Assembly: GCA_007449985.2 (NCBI GenBank)
Contig: VIIQ02000631.1
Coordinates: 557,501-621,500 of the forward strand
Source: Desmodesmus armatus
Taxonomy: Eukaryota; Chlorophyta; Chlorophyceae; Sphaeropleales; Scenedesmaceae
Length of the DNA stretch: 64,000 nucleotides
Direction: 5' to 3'
The notes beneath the pieces were generated by a model. The model worked only from the letters and a program-made list of their open reading frames with translations. It did no database searches and was not told where the DNA came from. The position numbers and the translations under genes were made by a program. Below, in pieces: positions 44,133-56,002 of the stretch. Positions within the stretch are counted from its first letter, which is position 1; every line of letters starts with the position of its first letter.

Positions 44133-46774
44133 TCACGCAGTGGCAAAAGCCGGCTGCTGCTGCACCTGTCCCTCCATAGCCTGCACTGCTGCACTGCCCG
44201 CTGCCGCCACCTGCTGCAGCAGATTGCTGCGCATAACATCAAGCCGCAAGAACACAGTGCTGCGGCCAATGCTGCTGCTGGTGTCCTCATTGGCAAAGCT
44301 GGCTGTGGCCACGATGTCTGTGTTGAACTTGCGCAGCAGGCGGTCACGGGCCTTGATCAGGGAGCGCATGGCCACATGGCAGGCTGCTGCACCGGCCAGC
44401 TGCATGGCAACATGGCCACTGCAGGGAAGGAACAGAGGAAACAGGAGGCGCAGGACAGAAGAAAGAGCGAGACTGGTCAGCACAATGTGTGTGATGTCAT
44501 AGGGTGTCCTGTCTGATCACTCCATAGCAGCTACACCTGGCAGGCTGCAACTCCCTGACCAGGACTATGTGCACTGGCACCACACAATTGCCCAAGCACT
44601 TGCAGTCATAGCTGCTGCATCCATGACGCATAGACCCCTTAGCCCACCATGGCTTTGACACTCCACCAGAGGAGGGGCCTAACACTGTGACCAAAAGACT
44701 CCATCCCCCTTTGCAACAACCCCATGGCAGCCGCAATCGTGCACCCACCTGCCCAGGATGTTGTGGATGACAGCGTTGGACAGCTTGTTCACATCAGTGT
44801 TGGCTCCAGCCTTCAACAGAGTGGCATTGCTGCTACTGCTGCTGCCACCTGCTGCAGCTGTGCCCTGCTGCTGCTGCTGCTGCTGCTGGGCCTTGTCCTG
44901 CATGCAGGCTGGGATGCCCACCGGGGGAGGCAGCAACACTGGCAGGTCCCTAGCACTGGTCTTAGCAACCATAAACCCAAGTGGCACATCCGCTCCATCC
45001 GCACCCGCCCTGCTGCTGCTGCTGGAGGAGCTGCTGCTGCGCTGGTAAGGCATGAACACTACCTCATCATCTGCTGCGGTGGATGCTGCCACTGCAGAGG
45101 CACTGCTGCTGGCAGCGGGCCCCTGGCTGTCCATGCCGGTGAGTGCTGCTGCTGCGTCGATGCCAGCTGCACCTGCAGCCGCCATGTGTGCATTGACATA
45201 GAACCGGGCGACTGCCAGGGACTTAGCAGCCACATGTGTAGCCTGCGCCACAGCATCCCCTGGCTTCACCAGAGACAGCAGCATAGCATTGCCGTGGCGG
45301 GTAACCACCTTGGCAAGTGCTCCTGCTGCATCCTTCACACAGGACATGGCTGAGACGGTCACTGTGCCAGACTCCCTGCTAGCTGCCTGGTCGCCGTACT
45401 GCTGGCGGTGGCGGCGGGTAGTGCTGCTGCTGTAGGCGCTGACCACACTGCCGGAGCTGCTGCTTGGGCGCCGGCTGCTGCTGTAGGGTCCACTGTGCTG
45501 CTGCCAAGCGGTTGGGGTGGCAGCGGGTGTAGCAGCAGACATGAGGCTGCAGGTGTCTGCAGGAAGGCTGTAGCTGCCTGGTGAAGGAGGCACCTGCATG
45601 TGCTGCTGCTGCTGGGGCAAGGATGGCACCTGCTGCATGTGCTGTGCCTGTTGGTGGCTTGCAGCAGCAGCAGGGTCGGCAGCTGCAGGTACCATCATGT
45701 AGTGCACCTGTGGCTGCTGCTGCATGTAGTGCGGGTAGGGGTAGGGCTGCACGAAGACAGGCACCAGCACAGGCACACCCATCATGGCGGCCTGCTGCTG
45801 CTGAGCCTGCCAGTGCTGCCACTGCTGCTGCTGCCAGTGCTCATTGGCACCAGGCTGCTGCTGCTGCCACTGCTGGACAGACCAGACCTGCTGCTGCTGA
45901 TCGGCCTGCTGCTCTGCAGCTACATAGATTGGCTCTGGGGCCACTGCAGGCTCTGTTGCTGCTGCTGGAGCCTCAGAGGGAGCTGCCTGCTCGACCTCCA
46001 CGACAGCAGCTGCTGCAGCCTGCTGTGGTGTGCTGTCCTGTGCTGGCTGGACTGTGTTATCGCTGCTGGGGCGGCTGCTGCTGCTGAGAGCCACGGTGCT
46101 GATGGTGCGGGCTGCCAGGGCTGTTGCTGCTGCAGCTGCCAGGTAGGCCTGGGGGTAGAACTCATGCGAGTCTGCCTTGAGCTTCGTGGGGGCAGCTGCG
46201 GCTGCACTGCTGCTGGAGGATGCATCCTCCAAAGCTGCATCTGCATGGTGAGCTACTGCTGCTGCCTGCTCGACACCATCAGCAGGGACTGCAACTGAGA
46301 CTGGTGGGAAAGTACCAAACACTAGGGGTGTACTGCCAGCCTGCTCGCTGGTGCCAAGCAGCAGAGCAAGGTCGCTCTCGGCTAGGCTTGCTGCTGAGAC
46401 ACTGTGGGGGATGCTGGACACCTCAGACCCACTGCTGGCCACAGGAAGTGTCTGGACGTCATCAAGCAGGGCAGCTGCTGTGGTGGTGTCAATCGACTTC
46501 CTGATGCCCTCAAAGGACTTGCGTGTAGGCTGGGCGAGCGTTGCCGCACTGCAAGCAAAAGACCCAATTTGTCAAGACATCGATCGGGCATGGGCACAGG
46601 CAGACAGCCAATGAGCGGCTGCAAGAATGCCCACCATGTTCCAGGTGCAATTGGAGGCCTTCCGCGCCTGCTCCGGCTGGCATCTGAGGGACGAGCAGAG
46701 CTGTGAGTAGAGGCAGAAGAACGAAGACTGGTGTTGGCGGAGATTGTGACCCTGGGGCCGAGCTGTGGCAACAT
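44133..46774 (-). CDS. large Gln/Ser-rich protein with two SpoVS-like domains
   Basis: Exons 46774-46635, 46548-44749, 44418-44133; phases agree; 741 aa. The first SpoVS-like domain (about residues 440-550) reads VTVSAMSCVKDAAGALAKV, then SLVKPGDAVAQATHVAAKSL and AVARFYV, then DDEVVFMPYQ after an Ala/Ser insert. The second (about 630-725) reads ANTDVNKLSNAVIHNILG, SGHVAMQLAGAAACHVAM, RSLIKAR, TDIVATASF and VFLRLDV. Both follow the bacterial SpoVS pattern KVSAKSxPxxVAGALA...AxNQAVKAVAIARG. SpoVS folds like Alba and IF3-C, so nucleic-acid binding is a fair inference. The rest is low-complexity: poly-Gln (QQQQVWSVQQWQQQQP), poly-Ser and Pro/Tyr-rich, suggesting a condensate-prone RNA-binding protein. 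The 5' exon is chosen by phase and an ATG and is less certain. Confidence 0.7.
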
Positions 46775-47112
46775 AGTTGCTGCTGGACGAATACTTTTGG
46801 GACTTGAAGGTTGCAAACGTGTACAACTGAGAAAGTGCCGACGTATGTGGTCTGCCACAGGCTGGCTTGCGAAGCCTGATGAGATGGAGAACACAGGCCA
46901 GATCTGTGGCTGGATGCTATCTACGCTTCCAACAATGGAGTTCTACCCGAACTTTCGGGGCAAAACCTGAGGTTTGTCATGTTATGTCCATGTGCTTTGT
47001 TTCATTTTGTAGTTGTTTTGATTCAGATTATTTGCATCAGTCTACCTGACCTCAGTTGCATTCTTGTGGGTGTAACGGGCAGGCAACACCTGTCCAGCAG
47101 AACAGCACCAAG
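46775..47112. other. divergent promoter region (SpoVS-domain gene / SDS22)
   Basis: About 340 bases between opposed start codons. T-rich around 46980-47040 with no clear TATA box. No exon seen. Confidence 0.4.
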
Positions 47113-49977
47113 ATGTCCACTGCTGGGTCAGCGAATGTGCTTGACCTTACAAATGGACACCTGAGGGACTTGTCATCGGTGGAGCTGTCACCCCAGCTGA
47201 CGGTACGCATTGCTGCTCTGCTGGTTGTAACCAGGGTCCCAATGCAGGGACATCGATGGACCCCTGACTTGAAATTGATCCGCCATGAAAATGCACGCAC
47301 TCTCAGTCACTGTTGGTTGTTCTGCAGAGTCTGGACCTAACAGCCAATAGGCTACAGACCCTTGAGCCTGCCCTCCTAGCACTCACAGGTGGGCAGGCAA
47401 ACCACAGCAGGGCGTGGTTCATTCACAAGGAAGCTGATCCAGATCGCGCACTACACAATGTGCTGAGCAGCTGTACAACCTGCACGGAACAGCCCACACG
47501 ATATGACATCACCCGAGACTGGCAGCTTCTGGCAAGACGCCATCTGAGCCAAACAAGCATCACGCTCTGGTGCTGGGCCTGTTGTGCTGCTGCTGCAGGC
47601 CTGAGGACGCTCAACCTGCGTCAAAATATCATGAAGGATGCATGTGAGCTCAACAGTGCAGAGTTCAAGTCTACTCTGGTGGACCTTGAGCTCAGGGACA
47701 ACCAGCTCAAGGAGGTGAGCTAGCTACATTGCTGCTACACACTCACGCTCACTGTGACAGCTGTTGCTGCTGTCCTTACTTGCACACCACAGTACAGCAG
47801 ACTTACACACCACAGTACATCAGTCTGATTGTCCAGCACACCAAGCATTGGCCACAGTTGCGGATGCAACGCAGAGCAGCAGGCCAGCCACCAGCACCTT
47901 GGGGTGACACACTTGCAACAGGCATTATGCATGGCCCAGCATTTGCCTGCCTGTCATCACCTGCCCAGCTGCAAGTCGCATTGCCAGCAGCTTGCTCAGG
48001 TCACACTTACCAGTATCATCCTGACCTGGTTGCTGTTCCTGTGCAACTGCAGCTGCCCAGCCTGTCCACATTCCCCTCCTTGACACGGCTGGAGTTGTCA
48101 TACAACGAGGTGGGGTTCTGCACTGCTTTGTCCTTGCTGACATGCCGAATGCAAAGCGGCCGCTGCATGCCACAGCACAGTTGTCCTGTGTGTTCACGTG
48201 GCCAACCACCAGCCTGAACCAGCCCCTTCTCACGATACTTCAGGCTGCTATTCAGCATCCAGCTACCACCTTGTAGCACGTGTGCATTCTGTCACCATGT
48301 CTCCTCAGCAAATCTGTGTTCTAGCTAGCATGGCTGCACACACATGTACCTCCGCCAACATGACTTGCCTGTGCTGCTCTTCTGCTGTGTGCTGCTGCAA
48401 CAATGCTGCTTCTGTGTGTGTTGTGCAGATCCGCAGCCTGGCCCCCCTGACCAGCCTGTCTGCCCAACCCGCTGCCACGCCACCCCTGCTTGAGCTCTAC
48501 TGTGCTGCCAACAAGGTGTCGGCCATTGAGGGCCTGGCAGCCCTCACAGGCCTCACTCTGCTGGAGCTGGGCAGCAACAGGGTCAGGAACATCGAGGGGC
48601 TGGAGGTGAGGGGGCTGCTTTGGACTTGGTCTACAGCGTGGCTGGGGCTGCTCTTTAACGTGGCTGGAAGGGCATTTGTGTAATGTCCCAAAAAACAAAC
48701 CCGGCATTCGGCTGGTGCACACGCAGCAGCAGGACCTCTTGCGAGGTCACTGCCAGGTTCTAAGAAACAAGGTCAATGCCATGTGCTAAGAGAGTGAAAC
48801 AGGCGTCGCACACCCACACACCACATGCATGCAGTAAGGGCCTGCTTGGAGCCTGATTTGTCGTCTGCTGTCGGATGCGCTTCAATGACCTGTGCTGATT
48901 TGGTGCTGCTGTTGCAGAGCAATGCTGAGCTGGTTGAGTTGTGGCTTGGGCGCAACCGCATCTCAAAGATTGAAAACCTGGAGCACCTGGTGCACCTGCA
49001 GCGCATGTCTCTGCAGAGCAACCGGTGAGTGTGCTCACGGCACACTGGCAGTATCTTTGCAGCATTTGGTGTTTGCAGGCAGCAGTGGGGTGCCCTTCAT
49101 GGTGTGGCTGCTGAACGTAATAAGGGCAGTCTGCATCAGGGCAGTGGTAGCAGGTACATTTTGTCCTATGCTGGCTGCAAGTGGACTTGCCCTGGGGGCC
49201 GGTAGAGTGCACGCCTGCAGCTTTGCACAGCCCATGCCTGTGCTGTAAGTTGTGCCAACAAGCTTATCCTGGGTTTTTGTACCCTGCTGTACCGTGCTGT
49301 GACCCTTGTTGAGCCTGCAGGTTGGAAAGCATGGCTGGGTTGGGCATGTGCACTGCCTTAGTGGAGCTGTACTTGAGCCACAATGGCATATGGACGCTGG
49401 ACAGTGGGCTGACAAAGCTGACAGGACTTAAGGTGAGAGGGGAGCACTTTATTGGTATCAGGTTTGCAGGTGGCAGGTTGCGTGCAGTTGCTGCCAACTC
49501 AGATACATGCAACTTCCCGGTTGGGCATGTGGAACCAATATGTATTTTGTGTATGAGCGGTCCCCGCTATGTGTGTCCTTGTTCTTGGTTGAGTGTACTG
49601 GCTGGTGGGCTGTCACAGAGGCTCTTGAGACCGGCACGGGCTGAATGGGTGACCCACCCACTCTCCCCTGATTGCGCCTGCAGGTGTTGGATGTAAGCAA
49701 CAACCGCATCAGCAAGGTTGAGCACCTACATGGCCTGACACAGCTGCAGGACCTGTGGCTGAATGACAACCAGATACCCAGCCTAGACGGTCTGGAGGAT
49801 GAGTTGTCGGATCAGAAAGACAGCCTGACCACCATCTACCTGGAGAATAACCCTGCAGCAGCAGCGGCAGACTACAAGCAGCGCATGCTGGCAATGTTCC
49901 CACACTTGATACAGCTGGATGCAGATGACTTGGATCTGCAGCAGGGCAGCGCGCAGGCGGGTGTTGACAAACAGTAG
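47113..49977 (+). CDS. SDS22: SDS22-type protein phosphatase 1 regulatory subunit (LRR)
   Basis: Leucine-rich-repeat regulator of protein phosphatase 1 (PPP1R7/SDS22 type). Exons 47113-47202, 47328-47388, 47599-47714, 48053-48109, 48429-48605, 48918-49024, 49321-49432, 49684-49977; phases agree; 337 aa, close to the family norm. The whole protein is a run of SDS22-type 22-residue LRRs: SLDLTANRLQTLE, LVDLELRDNQLKE, LTRLELSYNE, LLELYCAANKVSAIEGL, LTLLELGSNRVRNIEGLE, LVELWLGRNRISKIENLE, LVELYLSHNGI, LDVSNNRISKVEHL, LQDLWLNDNQI. It ends in an LRR cap (LTTIYLENNPAA, YKQRMLAMFPHLIQLDADDL). The introns mostly fall between repeats. Expected in nucleus and cytoplasm. Confidence 0.93.
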
Positions 49978-50090
49978 CGTTATCTGGTCACAACTGCCAC
50001 AAGCAGGAGGTGCTGACTGATAAGGCGTGCGTGGTCACAACTGGCAAGGTTGAGAACAGTCAAGGCTCTGTGGGAGTTGTTAAGTCTGGC

Positions 50091-50097
50091 ATATAAG
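50091..50097 (+). promoter_or_regulatory. probable TATA box
   Basis: ATATAAG lies 91-97 bases upstream of the ATG at 50188, in the short spacer after SDS22. Its position suits a leader of about 60-70 bases. Confidence 0.5.
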
Positions 50098-50187
50098 AGC
50101 AGGATACGCTGCACAGCTGACTGTTTTGCCATCAGCTTTGCATTCGCTCAATTGCCCTAGGATAAAGTGTTTTTGCACATAACAACA

Positions 50188-51438
50188 ATGCAGCAACAAC
50201 GCATCCAAACACAGGCCTTCAGGGGCCGCACTCACGCACCACGCGTTTCTGTGGCTCCAAAGGCGCTCCTTGGCAGGAGCTCAGCAGCTGTGGTCGAGAA
50301 GCCCAAAAAGAAAGCTTCCAAGACCACATCGTCAAAGACAACGAAGCAGACGACGAAGGAGCCGTAAGTTACTTGAAGCATGTTGGGCTGTAGCAGCAGT
50401 TGTGCACCACCACACCCAGCCAAAGTTCAGGGCACGGACGTTGGGTCACGGTTCTGATCACCAAATCGCCAAACAATATAACTTGGGGGCCTAGTCTAGA
50501 TGCGTGCATTTCCCGCTGTGGGCCCCTGGCCAGCCTGGGCACTTGCACTCCCACCTCTCAGAGTCTGACTGGTGCTGTGTTCAATATTGTTGCTTGTGCA
50601 GGAAAGAGATCAAGGAGTCTTTCATCAGCCAGACCATCAACGCCTTTGACTTTGCGGAGGTCCGCAGCAAGAAGGATAGGGAGCTGCTGTATGAGGCCAA
50701 GTATGGAGAGCGCGGCCCTGATGTGAGTCACTGCAGCAGTACAGTAGCTGAACCGTGCTCGAATGGTTGATTTTACTGGTTACATGCTCTAATAATAATA
50801 ACCTGTACTGTTTCCATTCAAGTACCAGGCGCTTTTTTGATGTACAGGGGGGGCGGACCCCCACCGGCTGGCCACACACGCAACAGCCGGTAAACCCGAC
50901 TGCTCAGTGCTTCGCGCATCATCTTGCACATGAAGCTCATCCTGCTGTTGCTGTGCTTTTTGTTTGCAGGGCAAGATGACCCGCGAGCAGTACCAGTGAG
51001 TATGAGCTCTTACGCATTGCCACAGCCCACAGCCTGCACAGCGGTTGTTGAACCAACACAATATGCCGCGGGCCAATGCTTTCGTATTTCCCCTTTACAT
51101 CATTTTGGCCTGCCAGGCTGGCAGCCAACACCAGCAAAAGTCTGCAGTTGGGATTGGTCTCACCCAGATGCCCCTGACAGCACACCTGACAGCCAGCCTG
51201 TGCAACATGCTGGTGCTGGGTGCTCACTCACTGTTTCGTGCTGGTTGTGTGCAGGGCTCTGCGTCGCAAGATTGGTGGCACAGCAAAGGACTACTGGAAG
51301 GAATATATTGAGGCGGATGTGTTTGAGAACACCTACACCAAGGCGGGAGGACCTGAGGTCCCATATCTGCCCTTCCTTGTTGGTGTGGTGTTTGCCATGG
51401 TGGCAGCCACAGCATATGTGGTCACACAGACAGCCTGA
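50188..51438 (+). CDS. small putative chloroplast membrane protein, family not recognised
   Basis: Exons 50188-50363, 50602-50722, 50970-50995, 51255-51438; phases agree; 168 aa. The N-terminus (MQQQRIQTQAFRGRTHAPR...) is basic, hydroxylated and free of acidic residues, like an algal chloroplast transit peptide, then Lys/Thr-rich (KPKKKASKTTSSKTTKQTT). The conserved-looking core is SFISQTINAFDFAEVRSKKD, ALRRKIGGTAKDYWKEYIEA. One C-terminal membrane span (YLPFLVGVVFAMVAATAYVV) is followed by five residues. The layout suggests a thylakoid or envelope protein with a stromal head. Exon 3 is only 26 bases. I do not assign a function. Confidence 0.75.
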
Positions 51439-52626
51439 GCAGGTGGTACTGTGTGGCTGATGTTGCTGCTTTGCAGCACAACCCCACAGCGGCAGTTTGA
51501 CTAGCGCACCCTTCTGTGTTGTATGTGCGTCCAGCAGCACAAGCTGCTATGACGCTGGGGTTGATGGTAGTCCAATTCTGCTGCTTGTATTGTACAGTCC
51601 CTTGCAAGATAGGGACTGTTACAGCTAGTTGCTGTCCGAGGGCAGGAGTCTGCTGCCCTGGAACAGACGAGAGTTTTTGAGTGCCATCTCTTTGCATGCT
51701 CGCCCACAGAGCATGCCGCATGTTGTCTGACAAAGAGAGTGTATGTGGTTCATGGACTGACTGCCATCTGCCTGGATGGCGCCCCCAAATGTTTGTGTGG
51801 AGTTTCCTCATATTTCTCAGTTGCTTTTTGAGGGGCTGCTTTGTGCATGTGAGAGTACCAGACAGCTTTGGACTGTGCTGTGAATGCTGTTTCTGTTGTG
51901 CCCTGTATTGAGTGTGGCACACATGTTGGTGGGCCATTACCTTGCTCTGAGGTGTTTGGTGTAGCCTGCGGGTGCCTGCGGGTGTGTGCGTCAGGCTGCC
52001 TTGTGTCCTGCAAGGTCACTGACAAGCTTCAACCCTGTCTAGGCTCATTGACAGGCACCTGGCAGGGTGTCAAAACTGCTATACAGTACATATACCCAAG
52101 TTGTAGGCTGAATTGTAACACCACGTTGTCTGTATCCTTCCCTACCTAGTTCCTCTGACAACCTGTCTGGTAAAGCAAGCAAAACCCTTGGGGCTTCCAT
52201 ATGTTACTTGCTGACTAGCTGCCAACCTGTCAGCTTGTGTCAGACACACAACCAATGCGGGATCTATACCTTCTGCCAGCATCCTGTGGACAAACCAGCC
52301 GCACCACGGTGACATCGGACGATTCTTGCAGTGTTGATCTGGCCCTGTGCCTGACTTTCCTCTTCGTATCAACCTCTTCAGTTCAAGACAACGTAATCAC
52401 GGGTCGTTCTTTTATACTGATTTCCCTGGTTTGATCACCAGCTTTGCTCTCGGAGCAGGTCGGTTGCCGCTTCGTTGTTCCGCCTGGCCGCTGTTGTGCA
52501 GCTGTCGGCTCCCTACAGCCCCCTGTGGTTGCCTCAGAGACCTGGGCGTGTCAGCCTGTGTCTCGGGAGACTCCGCCGAGACACTGTTGAGTGAAGCAGT
52601 CGTGATCTGTGCAGGAGAGAGGAAGA
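51439..52626. other. intergenic stretch, no supported gene
   Basis: Holds the 3' region of the putative chloroplast protein gene and the promoter/leader of the ALBA gene. No exon with splice support and no clear TATA box. Confidence 0.45.
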
Positions 52627-54913
52627 ATGGAGGCCTACGTCAGGGTGAAGAAGGACAGGAGTGATGAGGAGATCAAAGAGAATGAGGTGTGTAGTTGTTT
52701 GAGCTCAGGGGAGGGAGGGGCACTGGTTGGGTTGCCAGGGTGTGCCTTCAACTCCAGCAAGGAAACAGCCTGGCTGTGTGCATCACACAATCAGTCGGTT
52801 CCAGCGTGGCATAGCGCCTCCTAGTTTCAGACGGCTCCCCATGCTGCTCAACCACGGCTACAACCAGCAGCTGCAGGCTGGTGTGCTGAGGCGTGTGTGT
52901 TTTGTCTTGCAGGTTCGCATCACCTCTGTCAACAAGGTGCGCAACTACATTTCCTATGCTGTTGCCCTGCTGGAGGAGAAAGGGCACAGCTCGGTCATCT
53001 TAAAGGCCATGGGACAGGCCATCAACAAGGCAGTGGTCGTAGGTGCGTGCCAGAATGGCTGCAGCAGCTGTGCAGTACGCCAGAGGTGCCCACCCCACCT
53101 GGTCAAGTGGTCCAACAGCCGTGAAGGCATGACGGACTTCCCTGTGTTGCCACTGCTGTTGCTGCAAGGAAAGCTACTAGTGCTGACCCCAGCTGCTGTC
53201 TGTTCCTGCCCTTCTGCCCTTCAGCTGAGATCATCAAGCGCCGTGTGCCTGACATCCACCAGACAACGGAGATCAGCTCCATCACCATAGTGGATGTGTG
53301 GGAGCCCAAGGAGGAGGGCCTGGACACACTGGAGACACAGGTAGGGGGGGCTGACTGACAGGCTGCCTGGCTGACTGACATTGAGAAGTCTGAAGTCAAG
53401 TTGAGCAGCCTGCAGATTGAAACATCAAAGAACAGCAGCTACCTGACAAAGTTTGCAGCAAGGAAACGTCCACGAAGCAGCACCCAACTGTTGTGGGACT
53501 TGTTACGTATGAATAGGTCACCTTCTGTGCTGGTGTGAACACTGTGCTGTCTCCTCTGTTTCCTGCAGCGGCGTGTGAGTGTAATCAGCATCACACTGAG
53601 CAAAGAGGCCCTGGACACAAGCCACATCGGCTACCAAGCACCATTGCCAGCAGACCAGGTGCGCAACCCAGCACAGCCTCAGGGCACCTGCAGCATGCTG
53701 TGTGGCAACAGCAGCCCCGGCTGGCTGGCTTAGCTAGGCACTTCTGTGCAACAGCCATATCGCTGCTGCTTATTCTGTTCAGCCCGCACGCAAGGGACAG
53801 CAGGGTGCAACCCACAGTGACTGCCCAGATGTCAAGCATCCATGGAGTTCCAGGCGCAGCACCAGTGAGGGGGGGGGGCTGGTATCTTGCGCAGTGAGCT
53901 GTTCGAGACAGGAATACTCCCATGTGCGTTTGGCTTCCTCTGATGCCATCACCTGTAGGAGGTTCGACCCCACACATCTGGGCGCCAAAGGCACTAGTGC
54001 TGCTGTCCTGCGCCCAAGGCACGGGTGTTCCCCCATCGCTCCCTTGCGGGTTGCACGGCTCTGCTGTGCCAAATACTGTAGCTGTTGCTGTCCTGCAGGT
54101 GCAGCCGCTGGACCCAGAGGAGTTGGAGGCGCGCCGCAACAGGCCGCGCAGGGGAGGTTTCCGTGGCAGGTGAGCAGGCAGCGCCTGGCCTGTGACAGCC
54201 TGATGTCGGCACACGGGACACAAGCGGGGTCATGCTGGTGCTGGAAGGGGGTGCAGGGAACCCTTGGCAGCATGCATGCGGTCCTGTTGACTGGCAGCAT
54301 CAGCAGGCCTCGATCCGCACAGTGGCAGCAGTAGGGCCGCAAGATTGCCCTGCAGGGGCAGCCGATGCCCCTACATATGCTTGCATTGCATTGTGGTTAC
54401 ATCATGTCAACAGTCTTTGACGTCATTCTCCTGGAAAGGTCAGGAAAGCACACAGGGGGTGCACCTTGCACATGTACACTGGCCCTTGATCACCCGCATG
54501 CGTGCTTGCTGCTGGTGTGCTGTGCTGTGCTGTGCAGGGGTCGTGGCCGTGGCCGTGGCGACACCAATGGTTACGTACCCACAGGCAGTGGGGAGGGTGG
54601 GGAGTACCACGGGGAGGGTGGAGAGCATGAGGGTGGAGAGCACGAGGGCGGGCGTGGCAGGGGCCGTGGCAGGCGGCGTGGCCGCGGGCGCGGCCGGGGC
54701 CGTGGCAGGGGTCCCCCACCTGGCGAGGGTGGGGAGGGTGGTGAAGGTTACCATGCAGAGGAGGGCTATGAGGGGGGAGAGGGTGGTCATGCAGGCGAGG
54801 GCGCACCACGCAGGCCGCGCCGCAACAGGAGGGGCAGGGGACGCGGTCGGGGTCGGGACGGCGAGGGTGGTGAGGGTGGCGCTGCTGAGGCTGTTCACGA
54901 GCATGCGGAGTGA
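52627..54913 (+). CDS. ALBA-domain RNA/DNA-binding protein with RGG tail
   Basis: Member of the long plant-type ALBA family (Rpp25-like). Exons 52627-52686, 52913-53042, 53225-53340, 53569-53658, 54099-54169, 54538-54913; phases agree; 280 aa. The ALBA domain covers about residues 20-100: VRITSVNKVRNYISYAV, VILKAMGQAINKAVVVAE, IIKRRVPDIHQTTEISS, VDVWEPKEEGLDTLET, VSVISITLSKEALDTSHIGY. It also keeps the plant signature YQAPLP. The tail is an RGG/GRG and Gly-Glu-rich tract (FRGRGRGRGRGRG, EGGEYHGEGGEHEGG) of about 140 residues, typical of RNA-binding ALBA proteins in cytoplasmic RNPs. Start: ATG at 52627, giving MEAYVRVKKDRSDEEIKENE. Confidence 0.93.
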
Positions 54914-56002
54914 ATGGATTGCCGCTGAGGTGCGCGTGCTGCTGTGGGGAAGCAGCAGGCATGTCTGCTACCGTTGGGATGACAGCCCTCCAGTGCAGCA
55001 TTGGCATTGCACATGTGTGATGTTATTTGCAGGGTGTTAGCAGGGCAGTGGTGTCGTCTGAGGTATGGCTCGAGCGCAAGTTTGAGGCTCACAGCTTGCT
55101 GCCGTTTTGATGTGTTTTGCTGGGTGGTTTGGTGGATGACTGTGTGGTGCGTATCGGTTATGCTGTTGTTGGTGGCTAGGGTGTTTTGGTGCATGGGAAT
55201 GCCTTGTGTGCACACGCACCAGGGGCCAGTGGGTATTGACCGCAGCCTCTGGATGTGTGTACAGTGTGGTGTGTATGCAGTTTGTGCTCGGGCGAGAGGG
55301 GGTGGGGCTGCCTGCATGATTGCAGGCAACCTGGTGTCTTGGCGCTGCTTGGTGGGATTGCAGGTGACTGCTCATTTTGGTGCTGGCGCGATGAAGGGTT
55401 GTTGCTTTGGGGCAGGGTAGTTTAGGACGCACTGCTGAAGGTGCTGCTGTTGCTGCTCACATCTGTTTGCGGCAGGGATGCTGCGCTTTTGTTTGCTTAC
55501 GATGGCTATCTGCGGCCTTGTTAAGATGCCAACGGTCACAGTGTGATTCTTGAATGAGGATAAAGTGATGATCTAGAGGCGACAACATCACCGTAACATG
55601 TGTCCACCGCTGGATTGCTGGTCTTGATTGAGGTCGCTTTACTGCAGCAGCAAGAAGCTCAGTGCATGGGCAGAGTGGATATGCACTTGTGGGCTGCAAT
55701 TGGACATCAGGTGTCTCAGCTCCATGCGAGGTGAAACATACATATAGTCACAACGGCACTAGTAACCCTTGCAAACTGGTTCATTGCCCACTGCTTTTCA
55801 TAAGGTGCACTCGGGGGATGCCAGCAATGACACTATATCACCAACATGATAGGATCACAATTTGATAGGAACAACGTGCAGCACATGCACTACTGCCCAC
55901 ATGCACAGGATGCACAGTTTATCACAAACTATTAACCCCACAGCAGTTTATTGGTTTATTAGTGTATGTACCAGCACATGAAGCGCATCACTTCTCTCAG
56001 TG
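54914..56002. other. convergent intergenic stretch, no supported gene
   Basis: Lies between the 3' ends of the ALBA gene and the lactone-oxidase gene. T/G-rich; nothing coding is supported. Confidence 0.45.

Noticed and set aside
43681..44502. Long plus-strand open frame of 273 codons
   Set aside because: Half of it is antisense to the last SpoVS-domain exon, and the composition is that of a frame shadow with no family similarity.
54423..55007. Minus-strand His/Pro-rich open frame
   Set aside because: It is the antisense of the ALBA RGG tail.
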